Positions 7,897 to 17,339 are shown, counted from the first letter of the stretch. The stretch: 64,000 nt of DNA from G965279355 sp965279355 (GCA_965279355.1 OZ257155.1:1860001-1924000); one strand, 5' to 3'. Notes: generated by a model from the letters alone, not told the origin. Numbers and translations: made by a program.

Positions 7897-9705
7897 ATGC
7901 CCAACGACCAACAAAAAAACCTCATCATCGCGATCGTCGTATCGGTGGTGATCGTGCTCGGCTTCGAGTTTTTCTATAATTGGCCGCGCCTCGAACGCGA
8001 AAAGGCGCTGCAGGCAGAACGGGCGGCGACACAGGCCACCACGGTTGAGACCCAGGCGACAACGCCGCCGCCGGTCACCGGCGGATCGACGATCCCCGTC
8101 GCACCAGGCGCACCGGCACCCGCTGTCAGTGCCGCGCCGGGCACCGTTCCGCCCGAGCAACAGCCCCGTATCCGCATCGAAGCGCCGGGGGTCATCGGCT
8201 CGATCCGCGTCGCCGGTGCCCGCGTCGACGATCTCAAGCTCACCAACTATCGCGAGACGGTCGATCCCGACAGCCCGCCGGTCGTGCTTCTGGCGCCGCA
8301 AGGCACGGCCAATCCGTATTTCGCCGAGTTTGGCTGGGTCCCTGTCACTCCAGGCGTCACGGTGCCCGGCAGCGACACGGTGTGGACCGCCGACCGCACC
8401 ACGCTGACGCCGGAACAGCCGGTCACCCTAAGCTGGGACAATGGCCAGGGGCTGCGCTTCGAGCGCCGCTACGCCATCGACAACACCTATCTCTTCCAGG
8501 TGACGCAGCGCGTTGTGAACAGCGGAAGCGCCGCGGTCCAGCTGCATCCATTCGGGCTGCTCTCGCGCCACGGCACGCCGCAGACAGCGGGCTTCTACAT
8601 CCTGCATGAAGGCCCGATCGGCGTTTTCAACAGCACGCTGGCCGAATACGGCTATTCCGATCTGGTGAAAGAAAAGACGATCGAGAAGAAGTCGACCGGC
8701 GGCTGGATTGGCCTGACCGACAAGTACTGGCTGGCGGCGTTGATCCCCAATCCCGACAACGCACTCACCGCGCGCTTCAATCACAGCGCCGTCGGTCCGG
8801 TCGATCGCTACCAGGTCGACTATCTGGAACCGGCGATCTCCATCGCGCCGGGCGCGTCGGGTGAAGCCGTCAACCGCCTGTTCGCGGGCGCCAAGGAAGT
8901 GAAGCTGCTCGACCGTTACACGGACGAGTACAGAATCCAGCGCTTTGATCTCGCGGTCGACTGGGGCTGGTTCCCATTCCTGACAAAACCGATCTTCATC
9001 GCCATCGACTGGTTTTTTCTGCTGCTCGGCAATTTCGGCCTCGCCATCCTGGCGCTGACGGTCGTCATCAAGCTCATCTTCTTCCCGCTGGCGAACAAAT
9101 CCTACGCGGCGATGAGCCGGATGAAGCTCCTGCAGCCCGAGATGGAGAAGCTGAAGGAAAAATTCGGCGACAACCGCGAGGCGATGTCGAAGGAGATGAT
9201 GGCGCTTTACAAGCGCCACGGCGCCAACCCGCTGGCGGGCTGTCTGCCGATCGTCATCCAGATCCCGGTGTTCTTCGCGCTCTACAAGGTGCTGTTCATC
9301 ACCATCGAGATGCGCCACGCACCGTTCTACGGCTGGATCCGCGACCTCTCGGCAACCGATCCGACCTCGGTCTTCAACCTGTTCGGACTGTTTCCGTGGA
9401 GCCCGCCGGAAGTCTATCTGCTCGGCGCCACGATGGGCGCCTGGCCGCTCATCATGGGCGCCACGATGTTTATCCAGCAGAAGCTGAATCCGCAGCCGCC
9501 CGATCCGGTCCAGGCGAAGATCTTCATGCTCATGCCGATCTTCTTCACCTTCCTCCTCGCCTCCTTCCCGGCGGGACTGGTGATCTACTGGGCATGGAAC
9601 AACCTGCTTTCGGTCGCACAGCAGTGGGTGATCATGCGCCGCGTCGCAGCGGCAGGTCCGCCCAAGGCGGCGGCAGCGAAACCGGCGAAAGCTGGCAAGC
9701 GCTGA
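7897..9705 (+). CDS. yidC: Membrane protein insertase YidC
   Basis: The 602-residue product inserts and folds inner-membrane proteins, alone or with SecYEG. It has an N-terminal membrane anchor (about 7-25), a Pro/Thr/Ala-rich linker, the periplasmic P1 beta domain, then the conserved five-helix core including LIFFPLANKSYAAMSRMK, NPLAGCLPIVIQIPVFFALYKVL and a Lys/Ala-rich tail. Length is typical of alphaproteobacteria. It closes the rpmH cluster. A strong palindrome follows 38 bases after the stop. Confidence 0.97.
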   Translation: MPNDQQKNLIIAIVVSVVIVLGFEFFYNWPRLEREKALQAERAATQATTVETQATTPPPVTGGSTIPVAPGAPAPAVSAAPGTVPPEQQPRIRIEAPGVIGSIRVAGARVDDLKLTNYRETVDPDSPPVVLLAPQGTANPYFAEFGWVPVTPGVTVPGSDTVWTADRTTLTPEQPVTLSWDNGQGLRFERRYAIDNTYLFQVTQRVVNSGSAAVQLHPFGLLSRHGTPQTAGFYILHEGPIGVFNSTLAEYGYSDLVKEKTIEKKSTGGWIGLTDKYWLAALIPNPDNALTARFNHSAVGPVDRYQVDYLEPAISIAPGASGEAVNRLFAGAKEVKLLDRYTDEYRIQRFDLAVDWGWFPFLTKPIFIAIDWFFLLLGNFGLAILALTVVIKLIFFPLANKSYAAMSRMKLLQPEMEKLKEKFGDNREAMSKEMMALYKRHGANPLAGCLPIVIQIPVFFALYKVLFITIEMRHAPFYGWIRDLSATDPTSVFNLFGLFPWSPPEVYLLGATMGAWPLIMGATMFIQQKLNPQPPDPVQAKIFMLMPIFFTFLLASFPAGLVIYWAWNNLLSVAQQWVIMRRVAAAGPPKAAAAKPAKAGKR

Positions 9706-9743
9706 CGTTCAAGAAAGCGTCACAGTTCGGCGCAGTAAATATA

Positions 9744-9782
9744 GGGTCAGAGTAGATTTTCTCGATAAATCTACTCTGACCC
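9744..9782. repeat. Perfect 16-base palindrome with 7-base loop
   Basis: GGGTCAGAGTAGATTT (9744-9759) and its exact reverse complement (9767-9782) flank a 7-base loop. The arm resembles the 'GGGTCAGAGT' palindromes that I recall as dispersed REP-like elements in proteobacteria, but no transposase lies nearby. It sits between yidC and a foreign-looking gene pair, so it may be a terminator or a mobile palindrome. The other 180 bases of this gap show no gene. Confidence 0.8.
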
Positions 9783-9927
9783 CGATTTCCAAGTAGGCCT
9801 TGCCAAGCTGAAGGCAATCGCCGAAATTAATATTCAGACCGCGCAAAGCGGCTCAGCTACCCCTCCCAATAAGATTACCGCCCCGCAATCGCCGGGTGCG
9901 GATGCATTTGTTTCGAAAGCACACGCC

Positions 9928-11127
9928 ATGATTTCCACTTACGCCAAGAACGCGATCGTCCTCGGCCTGCTGGCCGCGGTCGGGCCGTTCGCCATCGACA
10001 TGTACATCCCGGCGCTGCCGACGATTGCCGCCGACCTGCAGGCAACGACCGCCGCGACGCAGATGACCCTGATGGCGTTCTTCGTGGCGTTCGGCGCCTG
10101 CCAGATCATTTACGGGCCCGTCTCCGACATGGCGGGACGCAAGGCGCCGCTTTATTTCGGCCTCGGATTCTTCACCCTCGGTTCGATCGGCTGCGCGCTG
10201 TCGCCTACCGTTGAGACCCTGATCTTCTTCCGTGTCGTGCAGGGGATCGGCGGCTCGGCCGTGATGGTCATTCCCCGCGCGATCATCCGCGACCTGCATA
10301 CCGGCGTCGAAGCGACGCGGCTGATGGCCACCGTCATGCTGGTGTTCAGCGTCTCGCCGATCCTGGCGCCGCTGATCGGTAGCCTGCTGATCGTGCCGTT
10401 CGGCTGGCGCGCCGTATTCGTCGCCGTCACAGTCGTCGCCGTGCTCGGCATCTTCCTGGTTGCGACCTGCCTGCCGGAAACCTGGCCGAAGGAGAAGCGG
10501 CTCAAGGTCAGCTTCGGCAGCGTGTTCGGCGGCTTCAGCCAGCTGCTGCGGCACGGTCGGTTCATGGGCCTGACCCTGATCGGCGGCCTTGGCATGTCGA
10601 GCTTCTTCACGTTTCTCGCCAGTTCGTCTTTCATCTATATCGGCCAGTTCGGCCTGACACCGATGCAATACGGCTTTGCCTTTTCGCTGAACGCCATCGG
10701 CTTCATCGGCGCCTCGCAGTTCGGCGCCAATCTCGGCATGAAGTTCGGCATGACCCGCGTCGTGACGGTCGCCGCCTCCATGCACGCGCTATTTGCCGTG
10801 ATCCTTCTGGCGGCGACCTTGGCCGGGCTCGACAGTCTTGCCGTTTTGATCGTGCTGCTGTTCATGTGCTTCATGTTCCTCGGCCTGGTCATCCCTACGA
10901 CAATGGTGCTGGCGCTTGAGGATCACGGCCCCATCGCCGGCATGGCCTCTGCGTTGGGCGGTACCCTGCAAATGGTCTTCGGCGGGTTGATGATCGTTGT
11001 GACCAGTGTATTCTTCGACGGGACGGTGCTGCCGATGGTCCTGACAATCGCCCTGTGCTCGACGGGCGCACTTATAACGGCGCTGATCACCTTCAGCCGC
11101 GGGCCCGCCACTCAGGCGGCGGACTGA
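9928..11127 (+). CDS. Bcr/CflA-family multidrug efflux MFS transporter
   Basis: This is a 399-residue protein with 12 predicted membrane helices. The N-terminal FAIDMYIPALPTIAADL and the loop 2-3 signature GPVSDMAGRKAPL match the Bcr/CflA group of 12-helix proton-driven drug exporters, as does RVVQGIGGSAVMVIPRAIIRDL. Length matches the family. It lies between yidC and engB, genes that are usually adjacent in relatives, so it looks like an insertion into the housekeeping cluster. Confidence 0.9.
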   Translation: MISTYAKNAIVLGLLAAVGPFAIDMYIPALPTIAADLQATTAATQMTLMAFFVAFGACQIIYGPVSDMAGRKAPLYFGLGFFTLGSIGCALSPTVETLIFFRVVQGIGGSAVMVIPRAIIRDLHTGVEATRLMATVMLVFSVSPILAPLIGSLLIVPFGWRAVFVAVTVVAVLGIFLVATCLPETWPKEKRLKVSFGSVFGGFSQLLRHGRFMGLTLIGGLGMSSFFTFLASSSFIYIGQFGLTPMQYGFAFSLNAIGFIGASQFGANLGMKFGMTRVVTVAASMHALFAVILLAATLAGLDSLAVLIVLLFMCFMFLGLVIPTTMVLALEDHGPIAGMASALGGTLQMVFGGLMIVVTSVFFDGTVLPMVLTIALCSTGALITALITFSRGPATQAAD

Positions 11128-11164
11128 CGTTAGAGATCGGACTGCCAAAAAAGGAGGAAAGCCG

Positions 11165-11521
11165 ATGTCTTATGCAGACGGATTTGTGATTGTCCTGCCG
11201 AAGAAGAAAGTCGCGGAATATCGAAAGATCGCGGCCAAAGCCGGCAAGGTGTGGAAGGATCATGGTGCAATCGAGTATTTCGAATGCATCGGCGACGACC
11301 TCAAGACCAAGTTCGGAACATCGTTCCCCAAACTGGCCAAGGTAAAGACCGGCGAGACCGTCGTGTTTTCGTGGATCCTCTATAAGACACGCGCGCACCG
11401 CGACAAGGTGAATGCCAAGGTCATGGCGGACAAGCGCATGAAAGCCATGATGGGCGCGCCGATGCCCTTCGATATGAAGCGGTTCTCTTACGGTGGCTTT
11501 AAATCCATCGTCGCCCTGTAA
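11165..11521 (+). CDS. DUF1428 family protein (YbaA-like)
   Basis: This is a 118-residue soluble protein starting MSYADGFVIVLPKKKVAEYRK, with the family ending MPFDMKRFSYGGFKSIV. DUF1428 members adopt a ferredoxin-like dimeric alpha/beta-barrel fold and have no established function. The start follows an excellent Shine-Dalgarno site (AAAGGAGGAAAG). It lies 37 bases after the MFS gene and is probably cotranscribed with it. Confidence 0.9.
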   Translation: MSYADGFVIVLPKKKVAEYRKIAAKAGKVWKDHGAIEYFECIGDDLKTKFGTSFPKLAKVKTGETVVFSWILYKTRAHRDKVNAKVMADKRMKAMMGAPMPFDMKRFSYGGFKSIVAL

Positions 11522-11545
11522 CGCGCCTGACCCGCAATCCGTCGA

Positions 11546-11573
11546 GGCAGCGCCCGGCTGTCCGGGCGCTGCC
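11546..11573. terminator. Strong hairpin after the DUF1428 gene
   Basis: A perfect 12-base stem (GGCAGCGCCCGG, 11546-11557, with its complement at 11562-11573) closes a 4-base loop 24 bases after the DUF1428 stop. No U-tract follows, so an intrinsic terminator is likely but unproven. It separates the inserted gene pair from engB. Confidence 0.55.
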
Positions 11574-11681
11574 CGACACGCCCTGAAAATCCTCGGGGCT
11601 TTTCCCGGCAGAGCCGCTACACAGGGACGCTGGGAGCGACAGCGGGCCAGACGGCCGCTTCTCTGTTGAAAGGATTACCCC

Positions 11682-12326
11682 ATGAGCATCGGCCCCTCGG
11701 TCATCGAGGCGGGACGGCGCATTTTCTCCGTTGGTGAGAAGGCATTCGTCGCTGGCGCGGCGACCGTCGAAATGCTGCCGCCGTCGAGCCTCGTGGAAAT
11801 CGCGTTTGCCGGCCGCTCCAACGTCGGCAAATCCAGCCTGCTCAACGCCCTCACCGGCCGCAATGCCCTGGCGCGTGTCTCACACACGCCGGGCCGCACA
11901 CAGCAGATCAATTTTTTCTCGGTGGCCGGCCGCTGCATGCTGGTCGACCTGCCGGGTTATGGCTATGCGCGCGCTCCCAAAAAGCGGGTCGCGGAATGGT
12001 CCGATCTTATCGTCCGCTATCTGCGCGGGCGGCCGAAGCTGCGCCGCGTGCTATCGCTGGTCGATACGCGCCACGGCCTCAAAGATAGCGATCGCGGCCT
12101 GTATGATCTGCTGGATGAGGCGGCAGTGAGCTACCAGGTTGTGCTGACCAAAGCCGATGCATGCCACGCCAAGGAAATAGAGGCGCGGGTCGCCGAGATC
12201 ACCGCCGAACTCGCCACGCACGCGGCCGCGCACCCCGAAATCCTTGTCACCAGCGCCTCGAAGGGCGACGGAATCCCCGAACTTCGCGGCACGCTGGCCC
12301 TGCTGCTGCGGGACGAGGGCGTCTAG
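11682..12326 (+). CDS. engB: Ribosome biogenesis GTP-binding protein EngB (YihA/YsxC)
   Basis: This 214-residue GTPase is needed for large-subunit assembly and cell division. G1 is GRSNVGKSS, G3 DLPGYGYA, G4 TKAD and G5-like TSASKGDG. Length is normal. A Shine-Dalgarno AAAGGA precedes ATG 11682. argB follows after 73 bases, the usual alphaproteobacterial neighbour, so the pair likely forms one transcription unit. Confidence 0.95.
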   Translation: MSIGPSVIEAGRRIFSVGEKAFVAGAATVEMLPPSSLVEIAFAGRSNVGKSSLLNALTGRNALARVSHTPGRTQQINFFSVAGRCMLVDLPGYGYARAPKKRVAEWSDLIVRYLRGRPKLRRVLSLVDTRHGLKDSDRGLYDLLDEAAVSYQVVLTKADACHAKEIEARVAEITAELATHAAAHPEILVTSASKGDGIPELRGTLALLLRDEGV

Positions 12327-12399
12327 CCTACTGGCCGTCCCCGGACGTATCGGCTAAATTCCGCGCGCCTCAGCCCACCCCCGAATCGAGACGCCCCCT

Positions 12400-13308
12400 A
12401 TGAGCGCACCCGATCCTGAAAAGAAGCGCGCCGACGCCACGGCCGCCGCCCAGACGCTGGCCGAGGCCCTGCCTTTTATGAAGCGCTATGCGCGCCAGAC
12501 CATTGTCGTGAAATACGGCGGTCACGCGATGGGCGACAAGGATGCGGCCAAAAATTTCGCCAGCGACATCGCACTGCTCAAGCAGGTCGGCATCAACCCG
12601 ATCGTTGTCCATGGCGGCGGTCCACAGATCGGCGAGATGCTGAAACGCCTGGCGATCAAGAGCGAGTTCATCGACGGACTGCGCGTCACCGATGCGGCGA
12701 CCGTCGAGATCGTCGAGATGGTTCTGTCGGGCTCGATCAACAAGGAAATCGTCGCGGCGATCAGTGCGGCCGGCGGCAAGGCCATCGGCCTGTCGGGCAA
12801 GGATGGCGGGCTGATCCGCGCGCGTAAGCTCACCCGCACCAAGCGCGATCCGGATTCCAATATCGAAAAAGTCCTCGATCTCGGTTTCGTCGGCGAGCCC
12901 GAGAAGGTCGAGCCGGCGATGCTGGCCAACCTCATGGGCGCCGACCTGATCCCGGTGATCGCGCCGATCGGCATCGGCGCCGACGGCCAGACCTACAACA
13001 TCAATGCCGATACGGTGGCCGGCGCGGTCGCCGCGGCGGTGCGCGCCTCGCGCCTGCTGCTGCTGACCGATGTGGTCGGCGTGCTCGACAAGCAGAAGAA
13101 GCTGCTGCCGCGCCTAACCGTCGGCGAAGTGCGGGCGTTGATTGCCGATGGCACGATCCAGGGCGGCATGATCCCGAAGGTGGAGACCTGCCTGTCGGCG
13201 GTCGAAACCGGCGTCGGCGCCTCCGTCATCCTCGACGGCCGCGTGCCGCACGCGGTGCTGGTCGAGCTGTTTACGGAGTCCGGTCTTGGGACGATGATCG
13301 GCGGATAG
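12400..13308 (+). CDS. argB: Acetylglutamate kinase
   Basis: ArgB phosphorylates N-acetylglutamate, the second step of arginine synthesis. The 302-residue product shows the amino-acid-kinase fold: phosphate-binding KYGGHAM, substrate loop VHGGGPQIG, NINADTVAGAVA, and the C-terminal GGMIPKVETCL. The N-terminal helix ahead of FMKRYARQTIVVKYGG is typical of arginine-feedback-inhibited hexameric enzymes, so end-product inhibition is likely (inference). Confidence 0.96.
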   Translation: MSAPDPEKKRADATAAAQTLAEALPFMKRYARQTIVVKYGGHAMGDKDAAKNFASDIALLKQVGINPIVVHGGGPQIGEMLKRLAIKSEFIDGLRVTDAATVEIVEMVLSGSINKEIVAAISAAGGKAIGLSGKDGGLIRARKLTRTKRDPDSNIEKVLDLGFVGEPEKVEPAMLANLMGADLIPVIAPIGIGADGQTYNINADTVAGAVAAAVRASRLLLLTDVVGVLDKQKKLLPRLTVGEVRALIADGTIQGGMIPKVETCLSAVETGVGASVILDGRVPHAVLVELFTESGLGTMIGG

Positions 13309-13331
13309 GCGATTTGCACAGGGGGGTCGCG

Positions 13332-14222
13332 ATGATTGGGAAGCATCTGACCGCCGCCCTCGCTTTCCTGCTGCTGATTGGCGCCGCGCCTGATGCCCGC
13401 GCTGCCTGCGAAGGCATCGTCGATTGGGAAAAGGTCAGTGGCCAGACGATGAAAATCTCGCGGCCGGTCGACGACGAATTCGACAAGGGCGAGATCCAGC
13501 TCACAACCTATCTTTACCGACCGGGCAGGTCAGAGGATATGCCCGCTCTCATCTACAATCACGGCTCAACCGGACCCGGCGTCGTTCCGGTGAAGCAGAG
13601 GATGTACCCGTCCTGCGAAATCATTCGATTCTTTACCGACCATGGTTATCTGGTCGTCGCCCCAAACCGCCGCGGTCGCGGTGATTCCAACGGCACATAT
13701 ACGGAAGAGTGCCTCGGATGCTCGACCATGCAGTATTACGGCGCCGGAGTCCGGGGCCTCACTGACGCATTGCAGGACCTCGATGCTGTGATTTCCGAGG
13801 TGGCGAAACTGTCATTCGTTGATGGGCGCCGCATCATACTGGCGGGACAATCACGAGGCGGTTTTCTCTCCGTCATCTATGCGGGACGCCGCCCAGATAT
13901 CATCAGAGGCGTCGTGAATTTCTCCGGTGGTTGGTTCGGCGTTACCGAAAGCCGGTCGCGCGAGTTCGGCGAATTCAACTACGCTAACTACCGCGATGCC
14001 GGCGGAAAAGCGAAGGCACCCATGCTATGGCTGTATCGGGAAAACGATCGATACTATGCGCCGCGCTTCATCCACCAGTTTCATGAGAGCTTCAGAAGCG
14101 GCGGCGGTAAAGCCAACTTGCACATCTATCCCAACGATACAGGCCGCGATGGGCATGGCTTCACCAGCCAACCAACCCTTTGGACCGCACACGTTGCAGA
14201 ATTTCTGGCGGCGCTAAAATAA
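13332..14222 (+). CDS. Secreted alpha/beta hydrolase (dienelactone hydrolase-like)
   Basis: This 296-residue protein starts at ATG 13332, which follows AGGGGGGT. Residues 1-24 form a signal peptide (LTAALAFLLLIGAAPDARA). The alpha/beta hydrolase fold shows an oxyanion HGSTGPG loop, the nucleophile elbow GQSRGG (catalytic Ser), and an Asp-His end (NDTGRDGHGF). Substrates cannot be deduced. Probably periplasmic, because no lipobox or anchor is visible. It lies between argB and the DUF2336 gene with no functional link to either. Confidence 0.8.
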   Translation: MIGKHLTAALAFLLLIGAAPDARAACEGIVDWEKVSGQTMKISRPVDDEFDKGEIQLTTYLYRPGRSEDMPALIYNHGSTGPGVVPVKQRMYPSCEIIRFFTDHGYLVVAPNRRGRGDSNGTYTEECLGCSTMQYYGAGVRGLTDALQDLDAVISEVAKLSFVDGRRIILAGQSRGGFLSVIYAGRRPDIIRGVVNFSGGWFGVTESRSREFGEFNYANYRDAGGKAKAPMLWLYRENDRYYAPRFIHQFHESFRSGGGKANLHIYPNDTGRDGHGFTSQPTLWTAHVAEFLAALK

Positions 14223-14237
14223 TTCCGCGGTGCGCTC

Positions 14238-15482
14238 TTACGCCCCGCCAAAGAACTCCAGCTGCCACTTCAGGTCTTCTTCGTTCATCGGGTATTCCGT
14301 GATGTTGCGGGCCTGCAGCGCCTGGCGGGGTGAAATGCCGCCGACGCGGGTCTGGAGTTGGACCGCCACCCGCATCGGCAGGCCGGCTTTCCACGCAAGG
14401 GCCGTGACGCCCTTGGCGCTGCGCGCCGACAGGACCTTGTCGACGACCGCAATCGGGATTTCCGCCATCACCGCAAGTGCGGCGCGCACGAAATTGCGCT
14501 GACCGGCGTCCAGTGCGTCTCCGAGCGAATCCTCGTCCAGCTTGCCTTCCTTCTGGAGTTTGCGCGCCCGAGCGACAGCCTTTTCGATACTGTCCTCGTC
14601 CTCCGCCGCGTCTTTCTTCCCCTCGGCTTTGTCTTCGGCCTCCAGACGCTTGGCGACCTCTGCCTTGATCTGGTCGCGCGTATCCTTCGGCAGGTCGTTG
14701 CGCCGGGTCAGCACGTCGAGCAGCGCCGAGGCCACGAAGCTGGCGATCCGCTTCGCCGCCTTCACCGGCAGGATCGGCCGCCGTACCAGCGGCTCATGCC
14801 ATTCCACCCGCTTGGGCGCCCGGTCGACGATCATGTCGAGCGTTTCCTCGCGGATCTGCGCCGACGGATTGGCCAGCAGGGCCGCGACCGCCGGTTCATC
14901 GTCGGCCGCAACGATCGCATCGGAGACCATGGCACCCAGCCCGTCGCGGCCGGCGATCGCCGACAGCGCGCCCGACGGCGGCGCGGACCCGATGATATCG
15001 AGCAGATCCTGATCGGTGAGCAACGGCGAGAAGCGCAGCACCGGGCTTGCCACCGCCATCTCGGCGTCGCGCGCGAGACGCTTCACCATTTCGGGCGGCA
15101 CATGCGCGACCTGTTTCACGGCCTCGGCGACGAGAGAGCGAACATGCACCGCTTCGTCGCGCGCCAGAATCTCCAGCACCTCGATCACCCGCTCGCGCGC
15201 CTGTTGTTGCGCCGCGGGGCCAAGTCCCGGCAACAGTCGCGCTACCTTCTGTGCCAGCTCGACGCGAACGGCATCATCCTTGTCGCGAGCCAGCAGTTGA
15301 TCCGCCTGATGCGGCGTCGTCTCGTTGGCGGCGATCACGCGCCGGACATCGGGCGCCGTATCCTCGGCCATGAAGTAGAGAATTTCCGGCCGCACGTCGG
15401 TTCGCGCGGCCAGCTTGCGACGCACCACCTTGTCGGGGTCGCGGGCCAGCTCTTTCGCCTGTTCGTAGTCGAGCTTGCTCAT
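14238..15482 (-). CDS. DUF2336 family protein (helical repeat)
   Basis: This 414-residue, almost wholly helical soluble protein starts MSKLDYEQAKELARDPDKVVRRKLAAR. HEAT-like repeats carry recurrent 'RDxxxxVRxxLA' units. It is recognised as DUF2336, a family largely confined to alphaproteobacteria and without an assigned function. A highly charged acidic/basic insert lies near residues 275-310. Its start overlaps the stop of the upstream diguanylate cyclase by four bases, so the two are translated together and may act together in signalling. Confidence 0.85.
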   Translation of the reverse strand: MSKLDYEQAKELARDPDKVVRRKLAARTDVRPEILYFMAEDTAPDVRRVIAANETTPHQADQLLARDKDDAVRVELAQKVARLLPGLGPAAQQQARERVIEVLEILARDEAVHVRSLVAEAVKQVAHVPPEMVKRLARDAEMAVASPVLRFSPLLTDQDLLDIIGSAPPSGALSAIAGRDGLGAMVSDAIVAADDEPAVAALLANPSAQIREETLDMIVDRAPKRVEWHEPLVRRPILPVKAAKRIASFVASALLDVLTRRNDLPKDTRDQIKAEVAKRLEAEDKAEGKKDAAEDEDSIEKAVARARKLQKEGKLDEDSLGDALDAGQRNFVRAALAVMAEIPIAVVDKVLSARSAKGVTALAWKAGLPMRVAVQLQTRVGGISPRQALQARNITEYPMNEEDLKWQLEFFGGA

Positions 15483-17287
15483 GATACGTGCGCCCCAGCC
15501 GCCGCAGCGCGGAATGTGGCGATATCGGGCGCCACCGAATACGTCCCCTTGCCGCGTTTCTTCACCTCGTACATCGCCTTGTCGGCGCGCGCGAGCAATT
15601 CGCCTGTCGTTTCGCTTTCCCCCGGCATATGCACCGCAACCCCCACCGACAGCCCAAGCGGCTTCTCCTTCGAGGCGCTGTAGGGCTCAAGACTTTGCTT
15701 CAGCGCCAGAATATCGCGGGCCCGGTTCACTGCCGCGTCGCGATCGGTTCCCGACATCCACATTGCAAACTCATCGCCCCCCAGCCGCGCCACCAGATCT
15801 CCGGCCCGCACTTCGCGCCGGAGCGCATCGGCCAGCGCCTTCAGGGCGGCGTCACCGGCGGGATGACCGAGCAGGTCGTTCACTGCCTTGAAATTATCGA
15901 GATCGACATAGACCAGCGCGCCCGGAATGCCGGTCCGCATGCATTCGGCCGACTGCCGCTCAAGCTGGCGCGAGAAACCACGGCGATTCAGCAGACCCGT
16001 CAGGGCATCGGTGCGCGCCTGCTTGGCCAGCGCCTCATGATTGGCGATCTGCTCCTGCGCAATGCCGATCTGGTCCGCGATCTTCGCCAGCACGATACGA
16101 TCGGACTCCGTCCAGTCCGGGTCGTCGCCATGCCGCCACAGGCCGATGGCACCGTTGATCTGCCGATGGAAGCGCGTCACCGCGCCGAGAAAGCGGCCAT
16201 GCGGGCCGCCGACTTCAAGCTGGTCGTCACGGTCGGGGACCAGCGCATCGGCGCCGGTCTGCAGGCGCCGCACATGCGCGGTCATCGGCGCGTCGATTCG
16301 CTCGACCGTCGGCGTGCCGAAATCGGCAGCGGGCGACAACACCGCATCACCGGCGACATCCCAGATGCGGCAGCTGACGGCGCCCAGCGCACGGGCGGCA
16401 CCCGACGATGCCGCGCGCAACATCGCATCGGGCTCGACCTCGTCGCGAATGGTCCGCGTGATGTAGCCGACCAGCCGGTCGCGATTCTGCGCGTCGGCCA
16501 GCGCCGCGGCGTTCTCGTGCGTTTCGGTCATGTCGTGCCAGACACCGCGAGCACCACGCCACGAACCATCGGGTGACGACAGCGGGACCGCAGATACGGC
16601 GACACAGGCAAGATCGCCGTTGGGGCGCTTCAGCCACAACTCCGCCTGATTGACCAGCGAGCGTGTCATGAAGGGTGTCGATGACCCGGAGGCCTCTTCC
16701 GCCATGAAGGATGCCGCATCGCGGCCAAGCAGATCGTTCGCCGACCAGCCGAGCGCGCCCTGCGGCGAAACGAAGGTGAACGCGCCGCTGAGATCGGTCT
16801 CCCACGCGAAGTCGCTGGAGATTTCCACGAGATCCTTGAAGCGCGAGCGGGAGTCGGCCAGCGCCTGACGGAGATTGGCGGCAAGCGAGGTGTCACGCGC
16901 CAGCACCAACACACCGGCTTTTCCGGCCAACGGCGTCAGGCACACATCGAAACTGAGCGGCGACGGTTTGGCCGCGACAACGATCGTATCGGTGCGCGCG
17001 ACACGGTCCGACTGCAACGCCGTGACAAGCCGTGCGAGCCCGCCCGATCCCGCGCGCAGTGCAAGCTCTCCCAGCAACGGCCGCGCGGCGTCGTTGGACT
17101 GCCGGACGCCGCCATCGGGCGCCACCAGCGCCGCCGGCCCGGGCCAGGTCGCGATCAGGGTCTCGAATGATCCAGCCGATGCCGGGGCGTGAGCCGCTTT
17201 GGGCTTGGCCGCCACCGGCTTGCGGGCTGCCGGGCGTTTCGCCTTGGGCTTCGCCGGCGCTTTTTTCTTCTGTTTTGCGTTTCGCAT
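15479..17287 (-). CDS. PAS-GAF-GGDEF diguanylate cyclase
   Basis: The 602-residue product has a Lys/Ala/Pro-rich N-terminus (1-40), PAS-like sensory domains (about 45-275), a GAF-like domain (about 280-420) and a GGDEF domain with intact LGGDEF. The RAGD inhibitory site lies exactly five residues before GGDEF, so it should make cyclic di-GMP with product inhibition. There are no membrane helices, so the enzyme is cytosolic. It overlaps the downstream DUF2336 gene by four bases. The basic N-terminal tail is unusual. Confidence 0.9.
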   Translation of the reverse strand: MRNAKQKKKAPAKPKAKRPAARKPVAAKPKAAHAPASAGSFETLIATWPGPAALVAPDGGVRQSNDAARPLLGELALRAGSGGLARLVTALQSDRVARTDTIVVAAKPSPLSFDVCLTPLAGKAGVLVLARDTSLAANLRQALADSRSRFKDLVEISSDFAWETDLSGAFTFVSPQGALGWSANDLLGRDAASFMAEEASGSSTPFMTRSLVNQAELWLKRPNGDLACVAVSAVPLSSPDGSWRGARGVWHDMTETHENAAALADAQNRDRLVGYITRTIRDEVEPDAMLRAASSGAARALGAVSCRIWDVAGDAVLSPAADFGTPTVERIDAPMTAHVRRLQTGADALVPDRDDQLEVGGPHGRFLGAVTRFHRQINGAIGLWRHGDDPDWTESDRIVLAKIADQIGIAQEQIANHEALAKQARTDALTGLLNRRGFSRQLERQSAECMRTGIPGALVYVDLDNFKAVNDLLGHPAGDAALKALADALRREVRAGDLVARLGGDEFAMWMSGTDRDAAVNRARDILALKQSLEPYSASKEKPLGLSVGVAVHMPGESETTGELLARADKAMYEVKKRGKGTYSVAPDIATFRAAAAGAHVS

Positions 17288-17339
17288 GACGCCGGATCAT
17301 AGCACAGGATCAGCGGCTTGCAGGGAAGCGGCCCCGGCG

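Noticed and set aside
14358..15683. 441-codon plus-strand frame opposite the DUF2336 and GGDEF genes
   Set aside because: Arg/His-rich composition and complete overlap with two supported genes mark it as a shadow.
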